Source: Alternaria dauci (taxonomy: Eukaryota > Ascomycota > Dothideomycetes > Pleosporales > Pleosporaceae). From it: DNA of 64,000 bases. Each line of letters opens with the position of its first letter. The first letter of the stretch is position 1. The stretch is taken from positions 1,550,001-1,614,000 of the forward strand of contig NC_091274.1 of NCBI RefSeq assembly GCF_042100115.1, given 5' to 3'. A program made the position numbers and the translations under genes. Under the pieces are notes generated by a model that was given only the letters and a program-made list of their open reading frames with translations, was not told where the DNA came from and did no database searches. Shown here in pieces: positions 53,865 through 64,000 of this stretch.

Positions 53865-54480
53865 CTTACATGCCAAGAAATGATAGACTGCCCAGGTGGA
53901 GTGGCGGAAGCAGAAGAGGTCGCTGCAGTATACGGAAAGATGGTTTGATTGAGCGATCTAATCTTGGACAGCATATGAGTATTAGGTTAAGATAATTGTA
54001 TTTAATGAGCCATGGTATTATCCTATGTGAAATTTTCGGCATAGTGATTGGGTCGTCATGCTGTAGCACTTCGGCGTGTGTACACAAAGTTCGCACAGTG
54101 ACGTACCTGTACAACTGGCTTATTGCAAAAATCTTCTTATCGATCTACGTTTGCGAGTTTCGTAGTGAGTGTCCTGGACTTACTAATGTAAAGCTTGTGG
54201 TAGTACCATGGTACGGGTCGGTAAGTGAGGTCGGTCTGATATCGCAGAGTGCGAGTAGCTCACCTTTACGCCAGTGAACAGCGTTTTGCAAACACTCTTA
54301 GCGCGTCACTTGTTCACCATCACTTGCGCGTCTCCGGTAAACCGCATCTGGCTTTCTATCCTACGTGGCAACGAATTCGGAGAGCCCCGTTGATCGGCTT
54401 TGCCCTGCATGGTCCCACCCGCATCCTCACAGCAACCACCCGTATCTTCGTAAACAACACCACAACTGTTGATTGCGACA
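53865..54480. other. Spacer
   Basis: About 0.6 kb between two plus-strand genes, AT-richer than its neighbours. No gene is supported. Confidence 0.4.
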
Positions 54481-55674
54481 ATGTCAACGCATTTTCGCCC
54501 ACGTCCGCCTACTTCAGGACCTCCAAGTCCCACGCGTCCATCAACCGCACGCTCTACGATCCGCGCAATCTCCCCATCGCCACCGCCGAGTCTGAGTGAC
54601 GCACTGCGACTGGATCTCGCGAGCACTGGCACGCCAAAGCTTGATTCGCAGTGTACACCGGGAAGCGCAAGAGTGCGGCCCAAGAGTGATGTTTTTCACC
54701 AAACACACATGGATGGTCTCGGCGAGGAAGAGTTAGAGTTTGCAAACCATGTCGCAACCGCGGAGAACGGTAAATTCCATAGCTCTCCCGCTGATCTCAC
54801 TGCAAACGTGACTATCAAAAGAGGCTGCGGCGCGATGGGAAGGCGACCGCCAGTGAAGCACAATTCGAGGCCGAATAGTCCCAAGAAGCGTCCGTATAGC
54901 ACACCAACGGAGCTATCCTTTCACCACCTGTCTCCGTCACGTGGCCACGATCTAGAACAGACTGCGAGTCTGCATGAAAAGCAGGTTCAAGTTGAGAGCG
55001 ACAGCGACGCAAATTACGATTGCCCAGATACACCAACACCTATGACAAACTCGCAGAAACGCTCGGCGTATCTCCCGCTCGGCACCCCAACAGCTTTCCC
55101 CAACTCCAAGCGCTCTTCCAAGTCAAAGTCAAGGTCAGCTCCTCGCATCCCCATTTCTACTACTACGCCAACATCTCCGACACCGAAGCTCGAGTTCTTC
55201 GAATCGTTTGACGAGCAATCAGCCTATAATTCCAGAGATGTCGACGCTGTCCATCGGCAGACGTATCCGAGAGAAGGAGAGCACGACATTCACCCACGAA
55301 TGCACCTAGCACCGCCACAGCACACTGTGGACACACCGTTGCGGAAGGCTGTGACAGGGGCGACGTCCAACGTGCAGCGACAAGTCTCTGTATCCGAGGT
55401 CTCTCATTTCTCTGGGGGCACAGTATCCAGCAAGCAATCCGTGTTCAGTACGCCTGGTAGAGATGAAATGGAGAGAAAGAAGACGCTTGTCGAGAATGAC
55501 GAAGGTCCGTTTGCTAAAGCGGTGAGCATGGCCGATCTGGACGAGCGACGCAGGGTAGTTAGTGAGCAGCGCGCGGGAGACGATCGAAGGGCTGCGATCT
55601 TGGAGACAGAGGGTAGTCAAAAGCGAAGGAAAGATAGGGCTTGCGGGTGGAAAGTGGGATGCAATATGATGTAA
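54481..55674 (+). CDS. Unrecognised Ser/Pro-rich protein ending in CNMM
   Basis: Single exon of 397 aa from ATG 54481 (MSTHFRPRPPTSGPP). The frame upstream opens at TTG. The protein is almost wholly disordered and rich in Ser, Pro and basic residues, with many SP/TP sites (SPSPPPSLSD, STPTELSF, PDTPTPMTN). A short charged, possibly helical segment (GRDEMERKKTLVEND and MADLDERRRVVSEQR) lies in the last quarter. The C-terminus WKVGCNMM could be a CaaX-type prenylation signal. No enzyme or DNA-binding domain is visible. It may be a cell-cortex or signalling adaptor, but this is a guess. Confidence 0.72.
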   Translation: MSTHFRPRPPTSGPPSPTRPSTARSTIRAISPSPPPSLSDALRLDLASTGTPKLDSQCTPGSARVRPKSDVFHQTHMDGLGEEELEFANHVATAENGKFHSSPADLTANVTIKRGCGAMGRRPPVKHNSRPNSPKKRPYSTPTELSFHHLSPSRGHDLEQTASLHEKQVQVESDSDANYDCPDTPTPMTNSQKRSAYLPLGTPTAFPNSKRSSKSKSRSAPRIPISTTTPTSPTPKLEFFESFDEQSAYNSRDVDAVHRQTYPREGEHDIHPRMHLAPPQHTVDTPLRKAVTGATSNVQRQVSVSEVSHFSGGTVSSKQSVFSTPGRDEMERKKTLVENDEGPFAKAVSMADLDERRRVVSEQRAGDDRRAAILETEGSQKRRKDRACGWKVGCNMM

Positions 55675-56030
55675 GGGCTTGCGGACCGTTTGAAGACGTT
55701 GGTGTTGACGTCTTGACCCCGTGTCAATGCGAGGCAGCGCTTGAAGCTTTCTGAACGCAGAACCCAAGTAATGAAAATGAGCAATGAAGTGGTTACTAGT
55801 TCGATGCATCAAGTGATCTAAGGTCCATAGTATCGCAGTGACAATCGCTTGGCAACATGTTGAATGCTTGTGAGAGCGAACGTGTCACAATCAAACAGTG
55901 AATGCGACTTCCGGCCAGCGGGTCCGTGATACACCCTTGTACACCTAGATCACACTCAATCCTGTACTGAACTGACACACCCCTTGAGGCTGCCCATCGC
56001 ATCCGAAGCAGACCAGCAGACCAGCACACC
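55675..56030. other. Short spacer
   Basis: 356 bp between two plus-strand genes. No feature is recognised. Confidence 0.4.
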
Positions 56031-56429
56031 ATGGATACAGCGCCAATAACAGTACAGACACCCTACATGCTTGACCATCTGACCGTCGATGCGCAGCGGA
56101 TATCGGCAAGCCTACCACCGGACGACTGGGACTCGGAAGTAGGCGTTCTGGATTTGCAGAGTGATTCCAATGGACTAGTAGTGCTGGTGAGTGGCATCAC
56201 ATCATTGACTGCATAGTCAACTGACCCTAGCTCCTATAAAGCCGCCATCACCCGTACAGGACGATGATCAGGCCACTAGGGTCTCGCACGGCAGTCTCTT
56301 GCAACGACTGAAACGACTAATTCGCACAGCTGTTCGACGCCTTCGCAGGAGCCGGAAGGACGCAAAATCGTCTTGACAGAAGATTTGGTGTTTGTTGGAA
56401 GTTGGCACCAAAGTTTGAAGCATTGGTGA
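56031..56429 (+). CDS. Small hypothetical protein (about 90-101 aa)
   Basis: The first exon from ATG 56031 encodes MDTAPITVQTPYMLDHLTVD...LVVL and ends at a good GTGAGT donor (56187). Two continuations are possible. Acceptor CACTAG (exon from 56280) gives a 101-aa protein ending GSWHQSLKHW. Acceptor TACAG (exon from 56260) gives a basic helical tail (LLQRLKRLIRTAVRRLRRS) that ends earlier. Neither is a family I know. The gene is convergent with the EXPERA gene. The plus-strand frame beyond 56470 is an antisense shadow of that gene's exons. Confidence 0.5.
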
Positions 56430-56456
56430 GTGTGAACAGCGTCTTTAGAACACAAG

Positions 56457-57418
56457 CTAATACCGCTTTTTAGGCGAAGATTCAGCTGCAATGTCAAGTG
56501 CCTGGAGGATATCGGTGCCGAAGACGACAGTCATGTATGCTGGGAAAACCACCCAAAGACCACTGCAGAGCGAATTAGCTTTCCGGCCGCCTCAGACGCT
56601 GAGCGCCAGTGGACAAGTGGTTTGACTTACTTCATGATACCGTAGAAGAAGAGCAGGGTAGCCCAGTCATTATGGCGGACATTTGCGAAGCCAGAGAAAT
56701 ACTCATTGAAGTCTGCACTCGTTAGCTTGTCTGCTGGCTGTGTGTCGCGTGAATACATACAGTATAGTACTGTCTTGCTGAGAGTCATGACGGCAGCAGC
56801 GAAGCCGATGATGAGGGCGCGATTCCCGTTCTTTCCGCGTACCTTCCTGCCGCCGGCGAGGAACTTGCTCACGCCCTCGCTGAGTTGCAGACCAGTTCCT
56901 CCGGTCGTGGGTACGCCATGGTTATAGAGGATCATGGCATAAAGCCCGTACAGCACGAGTTCAATAGCGTTTAGAAAGCCTTGGGCGCCACCGAATCCAT
57001 CGTTGTTTTCCCACCCGGGCCATCCGTATACGTGATCGATCGAGGCGTAGATTTCGTACGGCTTCCAGATTGGCCACTGAAGTGCACCGCCAGCCATGGT
57101 GTGGGGGCGCAAGAGAATGTACAGCGAGTCCCATAGCACGAGCGGCATGGAGACGGCGAGCCAGACTATGGTGAGATTTGAGGCAGTATGACACCACGCC
57201 GGCTCATTGATCTCGGATGGAGAGGGAGGGCTGATTTCGGCTTTGGCATTGGACACGGCGCGTCGGGCAAGCGACTTTGCAGATGGTGGAGAGTCGAGGT
57301 CCGGCGAGGAGATGGGTGCAGGGGAGGCGGTTGAGGTTCGTGACCGTGGCGCCTTCTTGACGGGCGAAGGCTCGGTGGCGGGGAAGTCGCCTTGGGGATG
57401 TGAGCGCGTAGAGACCAT
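56457..57418 (-). CDS. EXPERA/emopamil-binding-like multi-pass membrane protein
   Basis: Predicted ER-type integral membrane protein of 281 aa. Exons are 57418-56761, 56712-56631 and 56562-56457. Introns are GTATGT...GCTAAC...GTGCAG (48 nt) and GTAAGT...CTGCAG (68 nt). Splicing gives VLYYFNEYFSG and YGIMNGLWVVFPAYM. The N-terminal 75 residues are disordered, Ser/Pro-rich and basic. Membrane helices follow (LTIVWLAVSMPLVLWDSLYIL, a segment around FLNAIELVLYGLYAMIL, ALIIGFAAAVMTLSKTVLYY, WATLLFFYGIMNGLWVVFP). The arrangement and the HTM...W.IW...Y..ID..YG region resemble EXPERA-domain proteins related to sterol isomerase and sigma-2 receptor. The tail SSPKKRY is a lysine-rich ER-retention-like end. 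Start ATG 57418 is chosen over an upstream TTG. Confidence 0.82.
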
Positions 57419-58164
57419 GATGGCAGTGGAGCACAAAGGGCGCGTGGAGAGTGTGGGAGTGTTGCGATGATGCAGACGATACTCAGGAACGATGCAAGTG
57501 GAGAGCGGGTCCAGCTTTAGCCGGCGGGGCTGTACCTCAGACGGAAGGAGCTCTGCCTGTCAACCAATCACGTGTCCGCGCAATTACTGTACAAGTAATC
57601 CATCTCATCCTCGTTCAATTCTTGAAAATACATGCGGCTATCACTCGTCAGCCGTACCAGCCCAGCCCCCCCTGTTAATCTGGATCAAAGAAGCCACGTG
57701 TCCAGTAGCTGCTGAGAGTACGTCGGCCTTACGGGAAGCACATCTACCAGAGAAACAAACATTGTTCACGACGATACCGGACAGCAAACCCGCGAGGAAG
57801 GACATGATATCTGTTTTGATAATGATGAGGCTAGCTCGCATGGACAGACCGAGTGCGGGAGACATGTTGAGAGATGGGTGAGCCTACGTCAACAGAGCAT
57901 ATAGGCCATGTGCGCGATATGTAGCGATTAGGCCATGGGATACTTCTCTCGTTCGTTCTAAACGATTCTTTAGTTGCTTCGCTCTACGCTCTTCTCCTGG
58001 GCTGCTTGTTGGCTCCTTCCACGCAATCATCGCTATCAAAGTCAGCGCAATCAATCACCAACCTCATAGATAACTCCATTCCCCATGCAACCCACTCTCT
58101 CCTTGCCATAGTTTCCATCCATCTCCGCAAGAGGCTAGAAAGAAATCCAAATACAGAGAGCGCA
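57419..58164. other. Divergent intergenic region
   Basis: About 0.75 kb between the EXPERA gene and a divergently transcribed small gene. The last 200 bp on the right are C/A-rich leader-like sequence. No gene is supported. Confidence 0.45.
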
Positions 58165-58563
58165 ATGTCTTACCCTCCGAACAGTGCCGCCGTCATCCGC
58201 CGTAGTCCGCAACACGGTATTCGCATCGCAGGTCATCCTACCGCCAAACCTCACTCACCGAGCTCATCATCATCTCCACTATTGCCTTTCCCCCAATCGT
58301 CCGGTTCGTGGTCATCCATTCCAACTAACGCTCGCACAATCATTTGCGCAGAGGCCCACTGCAACAACAGGATCGACGTTGTGCCACATGGCTTTGATGC
58401 TGGACTGGTTAGCCTAGACAGCACCGTGTACATCAAAGCCAGGTGCAAGGAGTGCGAGCCACCTGTTACAGTGCCCATCGGCTGGGAGGGACATGCCAAG
58501 GCCGAGCAGGAAGAACAGCAGTGGGACGAGGCGAGCAGTGATGATTGGGTGGACAACTCATGA
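58165..58563 (+). CDS. Small hypothetical protein with two cysteine pairs
   Basis: Single exon of 132 aa from ATG 58165 (context GCGCAATG; the frame upstream opens only at TTG). The N-terminal half is disordered and Ser/Pro-rich (PHSPSSSSSPLLPFPQ). The C-terminal half has C-x4-C (CAEAHC) and, about 40 residues later, C-x2-C (CKEC), possibly a small zinc-binding unit. An acidic tail (EEQQWDEASSDDWVDNS) ends the protein. No family is recognised. Confidence 0.6.
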   Translation: MSYPPNSAAVIRRSPQHGIRIAGHPTAKPHSPSSSSSPLLPFPQSSGSWSSIPTNARTIICAEAHCNNRIDVVPHGFDAGLVSLDSTVYIKARCKECEPPVTVPIGWEGHAKAEQEEQQWDEASSDDWVDNS

Positions 58564-58868
58564 GAGGCAAGGCAAGAGGGTGAGTCAGAAGATAGGAGAG
58601 GTTTTATTCATGAGTCGTTCATACCAACGCTTGAGTTTGAACATCAAAAAAAGCGATACAGGTTTGAGAGTTGGATTTAATCAATGCTTATACTCAATCG
58701 TCATGTATGATCATGTCTCTGTATCTTGACTCTTACATGGGCAGTGGCATCTGCTCTGAGGAACGTTGAGCAAGAAATTTACTCAAGGCCAGATTCGTTG
58801 CGCATGCCTATACTCATCGTTCTCGCTGTTCTTTCGCAGACCAAAGCATGGTTACGTGCAGCGGTCTT
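58564..58868. other. Convergent 3' region
   Basis: 305 bp between convergent stop codons. No feature is recognised beyond likely 3' UTRs. Confidence 0.4.
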
Positions 58869-60045
58869 CTAACGGGTGCGAGTGCGCCCTCGTAGCACCT
58901 CTGCCTCATCCGCCGTGACAGACATGAGTCCAGAGCCTTTCTCGTCCAACTTCTTCTTCAACGACTCAGCAGCAAGCTGTTCCTTTGCAATGCGCTCACG
59001 CTTCTCGGCCTGGTTCTGCTCCCAGCGCTGGCGGCGCTCCTTCTCCAAGTTCTCGGCCCGCTTCTTCGCGTGTCCAGCGAAGAATTTGTCAGCAGACTCC
59101 ATAGCCTTCTTTACACGGGTGTGCTCTTCTAGAAACGCCTCAAAGTATTCAACATCGGGTATGAGACCTTTGTAGCGATCATGACAGAGGTGGTTGATCA
59201 TCGCAGTCCAGAGCGGGTCTCTATCAGAGGTGGCGTTCTGTTCGATAGCAATAATCTCCTCGTAACTTGGGAGCTGCGTCTTGAGGTAGTCAATGTAGCT
59301 GGTGAGGATATGACTGCAGTAACGCTCCATGCCTAACAAGCGAGCGGCGCGCAAAACAGCAACGTCTTCGCCAAACGTCTTCTGAGCTGGGACGGCATAG
59401 GCTTCAAACTCATTGCACGTCTCCCGCATCCAGCCAATGAGCAACAAACGGACTGCGCCTGGATGAATCTGGCCACGCGAGAAACGGTATTCCATCGACT
59501 CAGGATTGGCAGTGAAGTGCTTGTGGAGGACAGAAGAAGCAGCCATTGCAGCGCGCTTGGAGATATCGGTGACTGACGTATCACCTACGTGAATGGTGAT
59601 GCGAGGGCCCTGGAGGAGACCTTGACGCTGAGGCCGTATCATCTCCAGCAAGTTGTCGAGTGCCTGATCCACGATAGGAGAAGGCGGTAGTTGACCTGGA
59701 TTCTTAGGAGAAGAATGAGATGCGGAAACATCAGTGCTAGCGGTGCCAGTAATCTTCGCAGTCGAACCGGTGTTTTGCTCCGTCATGGCGTCGTTGATGG
59801 TACTGGCGGGTTCGGTCGGAATGGTCTGATCTGGAGAGGAAGTTTTATAGCTGAGGTCCTTGGAAAGTGCCTTCTTCCTGGCAGCCCTGTTACGGCGGAT
59901 GCGCGCAGCTTTGGATATGCCTTGATTGTGGAGTGCGGATGGCTCACTGTACTTGTAGTTAGTCGCCTGTGCAAGATTTTATAGCGAGAGACTCTTACGA
60001 CGATTCACTGGTTGGGAAGCTTGTCGCAATTTGGGCTGATGCCAT
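58869..60045 (-). CDS. BTB/POZ-like protein with charged coiled-coil tail
   Basis: 374 aa in exons 60045-59999 and 59946-58869. The 52-nt intron (GTAAGA...ACTAACTAC...TACAG) gives the spliced N-terminus MASAQIATSFPTSESSEPSA. A basic patch (KAARIRRNRAARKKALSK) precedes a BTB-like fold at about residues 135-260 (ITIHVGDTSVTDISKRAAM, SSVLHKHFTANP, AVLRAARLLGMERYC), as found in many fungal BTB proteins that lack other domains. The last 90 residues are highly charged (ENLEKERRQRWEQNQAEKRE) and probably form a long helix or coiled coil. A role in ubiquitin ligase or structural complexes is only a family-level guess. Confidence 0.78.
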
Positions 60046-60897
60046 TGTGAATCCAATGGTGACTAGGGTGCTAATCTAACGATTTGAGTTATTCTTTTTC
60101 TTCTTGGATCAAGATTAGATAGCGGCTCTGGATGAGAAGGTCTTCGAATGATTCAAGTGGGTTGCAGTCTTTTCTGGGGAGCTCGACACGCGGGGTTGTT
60201 TACATGCAAACGGCCGCCGGTACAATCACGTGACTCATTAGCAACTACCCGTAAAGCGGTCGAATGGCGGATTAGACCGCAAAGTCAAAAGTGAGTGGGG
60301 AATGAATCATCTGAGCTTGCGCACATGAATGAGTGAAGGGAAGAATATCGACATGGCTCACAAGTAGGCTGCCTGTTCCCGATCCATGTTACTCTCCTTC
60401 CAGGACCTGCCTCTTTCTCGTTTCCGTTCCCGCAAGATGTTTCTGCAACTTTTCCTGGTAGATTACTGGGATGCAACTTTCACTATCGCTATAGCTCTTT
60501 CTGGGTTGGATCAGGTCAAAGTTGCATGGAACTTTTGCTTGGCGGAGGGTAGTTGGAAATGACTTGTCGTGCGCGCGTCACGTGTGCACTCGCGGTCGTG
60601 AGCGGCGCCGGCCAATCTCCCACGATATGACGCGAACCTCGAGCCCTGAGCAGTACTCCTCTTTCTGCGCCACCATCGGGACACATGACAGCCGCAACGA
60701 GACTGTATCAATCTAGTCGCACTTACAAGGCATATTGTTTTGATTCCAAGTCCTGCCTATGGTTACACACATTGCTGACAATATCTCCGATGTAGCAAAT
60801 GTCCGAACGTCCTGCAGTCGAACCATTACAACAAGGAGGAACAAAGCGTAAATCGTCGAGTTAACGCGAACGTTGTCAATGCGTCGACCTTATACGC
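60046..60897. other. Spacer BTB-like / SDR
   Basis: About 0.85 kb between two minus-strand genes. No coding signal, RNA gene or repeat is noticed. It should include the promoter of the BTB-like gene. Confidence 0.45.
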
Positions 60898-61737
60898 CTA
60901 CTCAGGGTAGACCATCTTTCTTCCAACGCCGCCATCTACAACAACCTCTTGACCAGTGACAAACTCATTTCCAATGAGGTACTCTACCGCTTTTGCGATA
61001 TCCTCTACTTTACCCACTCGTCCGGAGGGGTGCCACGCAGTGTCTTCCTTGCTCAAGCCTTCCTCCCATTTGACATTACCATCGTCTGCAGCTTTGTTCT
61101 CGTTGGCTACGTGAATCCATCCTGGGATAATTGCATTGACCCTGATCTTGTGACGATGGCCCAGAGATACTGACATTGACTGTGTCAATCCTAGCAGTCC
61201 AGCTTTAACAGACGAGTAGGCTTCATGGTCGGGTTCGGATTGGTAGGCGCGCGTTGATGACATGTTGATAATGGTACCGGGTGAGTTTGGAGTAGAGTGT
61301 CCGGCAGCTAGAAGTGGTATGCACAAGCGGCTGAGTATGTATGGCGCAGTGAGACCGATGGCAACCTTCAAATCCCACTCTTTTTCCATGTCTTCCCCTT
61401 CGGCTTCCATATTGCGATCTTCTGAAATCGAGAGATCTGTAGGGAAAGCGTTATTAATCAAAACATCGAGCCTGCCACCAAACTTTCTTTTAACTTCTTC
61501 AACTGCAGTCTTCAATTCCGTCCGCTTGCTGAGGTCGCATTCAAGCGCGGACCAGCTCTCCTTTCGCCCGTTCGACCATTCTTGAGCTCGAGTTCTGACA
61601 TGCTCCAACTCTTCTTTGTTGGAGTCTAAAATTATGACATCGTGTCCAGATGTCAGGAGTTGTCTGAACAGTCCGCGCCCGATTCCCCGGGCACCACCGG
61701 TTAGCAGGACTTTTAGCTGTTGAGGGGCGGCGTTCAT
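60898..61737 (-). CDS. Short-chain dehydrogenase/reductase
   Basis: NAD(P)-dependent oxidoreductase of the classical SDR fold; 279 aa, single exon with ATG 61737. The cofactor motif TGGARGIG lies at about residues 14-21. NNA is at about 97, catalytic Ser in NMSSTRAYQ, and the YSSVK (Y-x3-K) catalytic pair near 170. The C-terminal VTGQEVVVDGG is typical of the family. Asp at the end of the second strand (VIILDSN) favours NAD over NADP, by family rule. The substrate cannot be deduced. Its neighbour is a laccase-like oxidase, but there is no sign of co-regulation. Confidence 0.93.
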   Translation of the reverse strand: MNAAPQQLKVLLTGGARGIGRGLFRQLLTSGHDVIILDSNKEELEHVRTRAQEWSNGRKESWSALECDLSKRTELKTAVEEVKRKFGGRLDVLINNAFPTDLSISEDRNMEAEGEDMEKEWDLKVAIGLTAPYILSRLCIPLLAAGHSTPNSPGTIINMSSTRAYQSEPDHEAYSSVKAGLLGLTQSMSVSLGHRHKIRVNAIIPGWIHVANENKAADDGNVKWEEGLSKEDTAWHPSGRVGKVEDIAKAVEYLIGNEFVTGQEVVVDGGVGRKMVYPE

Positions 61738-62283
61738 TGTTATTGGGCCCTCGATAGCAGACGATCACGGAGCAACTGGAGTTGTCGTGGGCACGAGTTG
61801 AATGCACGCGAATGGCTACAATGATTTATGTCCACCCGCTAGTAGGAAGTAGCAAAGTTCGCGTGAGTTATGACGTCATGGTCATGACGATTCCCCGCGT
61901 GTACCCTACCACAGCGATGCGCAGTTGATATAGTAAGTCTACAGCTGGCGAGGGGACTCAAGGGTAAAAGATCATGTTCACTCCCGATTCAAACTCGAAA
62001 ACTGTTGGAACTGCGATGTTTGTAAAGACCCAACGCAACGTCAACGCAACTTCATCGCACACTGTGACTTTGGTCACGATCAAATCACGAGCTGCCTGGG
62101 TAGAGATTTCTGAACGCGTAAAACAGAAATTGGAGTAAATGGATCATTCTATGTACAGGGAAGAAAAATCTAGTAATGTGGTAGAAGTAAAAGGCGGTTG
62201 GGGCATTGGGGGGCGAATCACGTGATATGGTTTGCCAGTAGTATCCGTAGACTCCACTGCCATCTCATGACTGCTGCACTCAA
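61738..62283. other. Spacer SDR / multicopper oxidase
   Basis: About 0.55 kb between two minus-strand genes. A short AT-rich palindromic run (GTTATGACGTCATGGTCATGAC near 61866-61887) includes TGACGTCA, a CRE/ATF-type bZIP site, about 130-145 bp upstream of the SDR start. No gene is supported. Confidence 0.5.
61869..61877. promoter_or_regulatory. CRE/ATF-type bZIP site upstream of the SDR gene
   Basis: TGACGTCA palindrome about 135 bp upstream of the SDR ATG, followed by a half site. In fungi this sequence binds ATF/CREB-family bZIP factors. The link to this gene is positional only. Confidence 0.45.
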
Positions 62284-64000
62284 CTACAAGCCCGAATCGA
62301 TCTGGTTCAAGATAACTTGAGCTGAGTAAGCATCCCAAGTATCGCAGAGCTCGAATGGCTCCTCTCCAAACGCCTGCTTCTGGATGTCCTCCGGCCTCTC
62401 CATAATTTGCATGAAAAGCCCACCACTGACGTGCCAGGCTAGGTGGCAATGGAAACTCCACAGGCCCGGATTGTCTTGAGTGAACTGCAGAACTAGGTAT
62501 GAGGGCTCCACTGTTCCGGTAAGGTTACGCGCATTTTGCATCTGATGAACGTCGCGACGTAGCGTATTCTCCGGGTTTGTAACAACACCATCCCATTCGC
62601 CAAAGCCTTCAGCAAGAATGTGATAGTCATGGCCATGGAGATGCATAGGGTGGCCACCGATAAGACCGTGATTGACAAGATGAATCCTAACGTTCTTCGC
62701 ACCGGGAAACTGGTATACGTTCCATTCGGGATTGAAGTCCAACTCATTACGCTTCGCTTTCAGAAGCGTGGGTTCATTGTAGTTCCCATGATATGTGCTG
62801 TTGTTAAGGTACCAGATGAAGTTTGTGCCATTGGAGCGGAAGTCGAAGTCTACACGCTCGACATGATCAGGCTCCTCCAAAGGAATCTTGCAGAGCGGAA
62901 TGGCGGATGTGATAGGATCATTTTTGCACTGTTCAAGCTGTTCCTTGGTGACGTCAGAGCTGGATTGGGGAATGGCGTTCGTATCGGCATCCTCGTAGTA
63001 AACTGCGGCTAGGGCGTTTGGCGAGATGCCGTCAGTGAGCGTGCAGCGGAATCCTTGCGCGAGCTGAGAGCGCATCCAGAAGGTATCGCTGGGCTTGCCG
63101 ATAGCTTCCACGACAACATCAGTACGCTGACCAACGGCGAGAGTGACGACATTCGTCATGTACGGTTCCACCGGAATGTAGTCGACGGCAATGACCTTCA
63201 GTTGATGTCCATCAATGCTGAATTTCTGGTTGCCCTCTGCACCCATGTTGATAAGACGTAGTAGATGCTTTTTCCCAGACTCGAACTTGAACTTGGAGAC
63301 ACCCGCATTGGGCGTGCAAGGTAGTGTTGTGTTTGCACACGGATAGTTCATTCTCCCATTGATCAAGTTGTTGTTCGAAGGCGGAAACAGACCATTCATA
63401 GTGCCCTCAACAAGAGAGTAGTAGTCGGCATGGAACCAATCCTCAAGCATGATAGGGCCTACGTCGATGTCGTACTCTTCGTATTTTGGTCCATGTATGA
63501 TCATAGGGCCGTGAGCACCACCAGAATATTGAGCACTATAGTGACCTAAGGCACTCAGCTTGGCATGTAGTAAGTCTGATTTGGATGAACTTACTGTGAT
63601 ACCATGATGTGCCATAACGATCGGCCCGGAAAAGCATCTCGTAGTACCCGCCGTTAGGCGAGATAGGACACTGCGTGATAGCAGGAACGCCATCATACCA
63701 GGAAGTTTCAGTTTGGAAGAGACCGTGGGCGTGAAGCGTAGTACCTTCATCGGTCAGATCATTCGTGACCCTCCACAAGATCCAATCGCCCCTAATTTAC
63801 GGTCAGTTAAAGTCTCGTAGCGTAATTTGCTACCCCGTACCAGTTGGCCTCGATAAGAGGTCCAGGAAATTGTCCATTCACAGTCAACCCATTCCTGGTA
63901 ACACCGTCCGGAGCAATCGTCTGGTAAGCCACGTGGAGATCGTAGGTCCTTGTTACGCCAGTGTTCGGCATGGTAGGACAAAGGGGGTCTGCCGTCGGTG
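62284..64000 (-). CDS. Laccase-like multicopper oxidase (5' end outside the window)
   Basis: Copper enzyme that oxidises phenols or metals with reduction of O2 to water. Three exons are visible: >64000-63841, 63791-63595 and 63545-62284. Introns are GTACGG...AATTAG and GTAAGT...CCTTAG (49 nt each), and the joins restore [12 protein letters not shown] and GTSWYHSHYSAQ. All four copper motifs are present: HAHG (L1), WYHSH (L2), [15 protein letters not shown] (L3) and [15 protein letters not shown] (L4). Leu at the axial position ten residues after the L4 Cys suggests a medium-to-high-potential type 1 site. NST/NLT glycosylation sites fit secretion, but the N-terminus and any signal peptide lie past position 64000. 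The C-terminal tail is short (NQIDSGL). It may belong to pigment or lignin-related oxidases. Confidence 0.93.

Noticed and set aside
56470..56645. Third exon for the small plus-strand gene (frame ending TGLTYFMIP)
   Set aside because: It lies opposite the last two exons of the EXPERA gene, whose spliced protein is clearly real. The plus-strand frame is a shadow.

Overview
The window is nuclear DNA from a filamentous ascomycete, most likely a dothideomycete. Genes are dense, are carried on both strands, and have short (about 46-120 nt) GT-AG introns with CTAAC/CTGAC-type branch sites. Families specific to, or typical of, filamentous fungi are present: PAL1, SLS1, a Whi5/Nrm1-type repressor, a TALE homeobox/C2H2 protein, a ferric reductase and a laccase-like oxidase. 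The class-level placement is inference. No rRNA gene, convincing tRNA, CRISPR array or transposase was seen. Gene models were built by reading splice sites by eye. Several starts were moved to the first good ATG because the longest open frames began at TTG.

Layout. 0.2-10 kb: a homeobox/C2H2 regulator, a PAS-domain protein kinase and an acidic-motif protein, all on the minus strand. 10.4-13.9 kb: the translation elongation factor EF-1alpha gene (minus), which carries the most remarkable feature of the window. Its fourth intron reads as a [D1,2] spliceosomal twin intron, and the 1.56 kb external intron contains a sense-strand, intronless 383-codon ORF. That ORF has the hallmarks of a GIY-YIG nuclease followed by two U1-type C2H2 zinc fingers, so it looks like a homing-endonuclease-type gene inside a spliceosomal intron of a universal housekeeping gene. 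15.8-23.6 kb: a secreted M14 carboxypeptidase, a Nudix hydrolase and a ferric reductase, separated by long spacers. 23.6-27.1 kb: a gene-poor spacer. 27-31 kb: an unrecognised 957-aa protein and a 25-residue metallothionein whose stop codon appears to be made by splicing. 31.7-46.9 kb: a compact housekeeping stretch with a TBC1D5-like RabGAP, MED31, PAL1, a RecA-fold Rad51-paralogue-like protein, tRNA adenosine deaminase TAD1, an NT-C2 (EEIG1-like) protein and mitochondrial SLS1. 47-60 kb: a Whi5/Nrm1-like cell-cycle repressor, a cytosolic GH5 hydrolase, two unrelated unrecognised proteins that both end in a possible CaaX box, an EXPERA-type membrane protein, small hypotheticals and a BTB-like protein. 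60.9-64 kb: a short-chain dehydrogenase and a laccase-like multicopper oxidase that runs off the right edge.

There is no obvious biosynthetic cluster. Neighbours look like independent housekeeping or accessory genes. Two convergent pairs have stop codons less than 30 bp apart.
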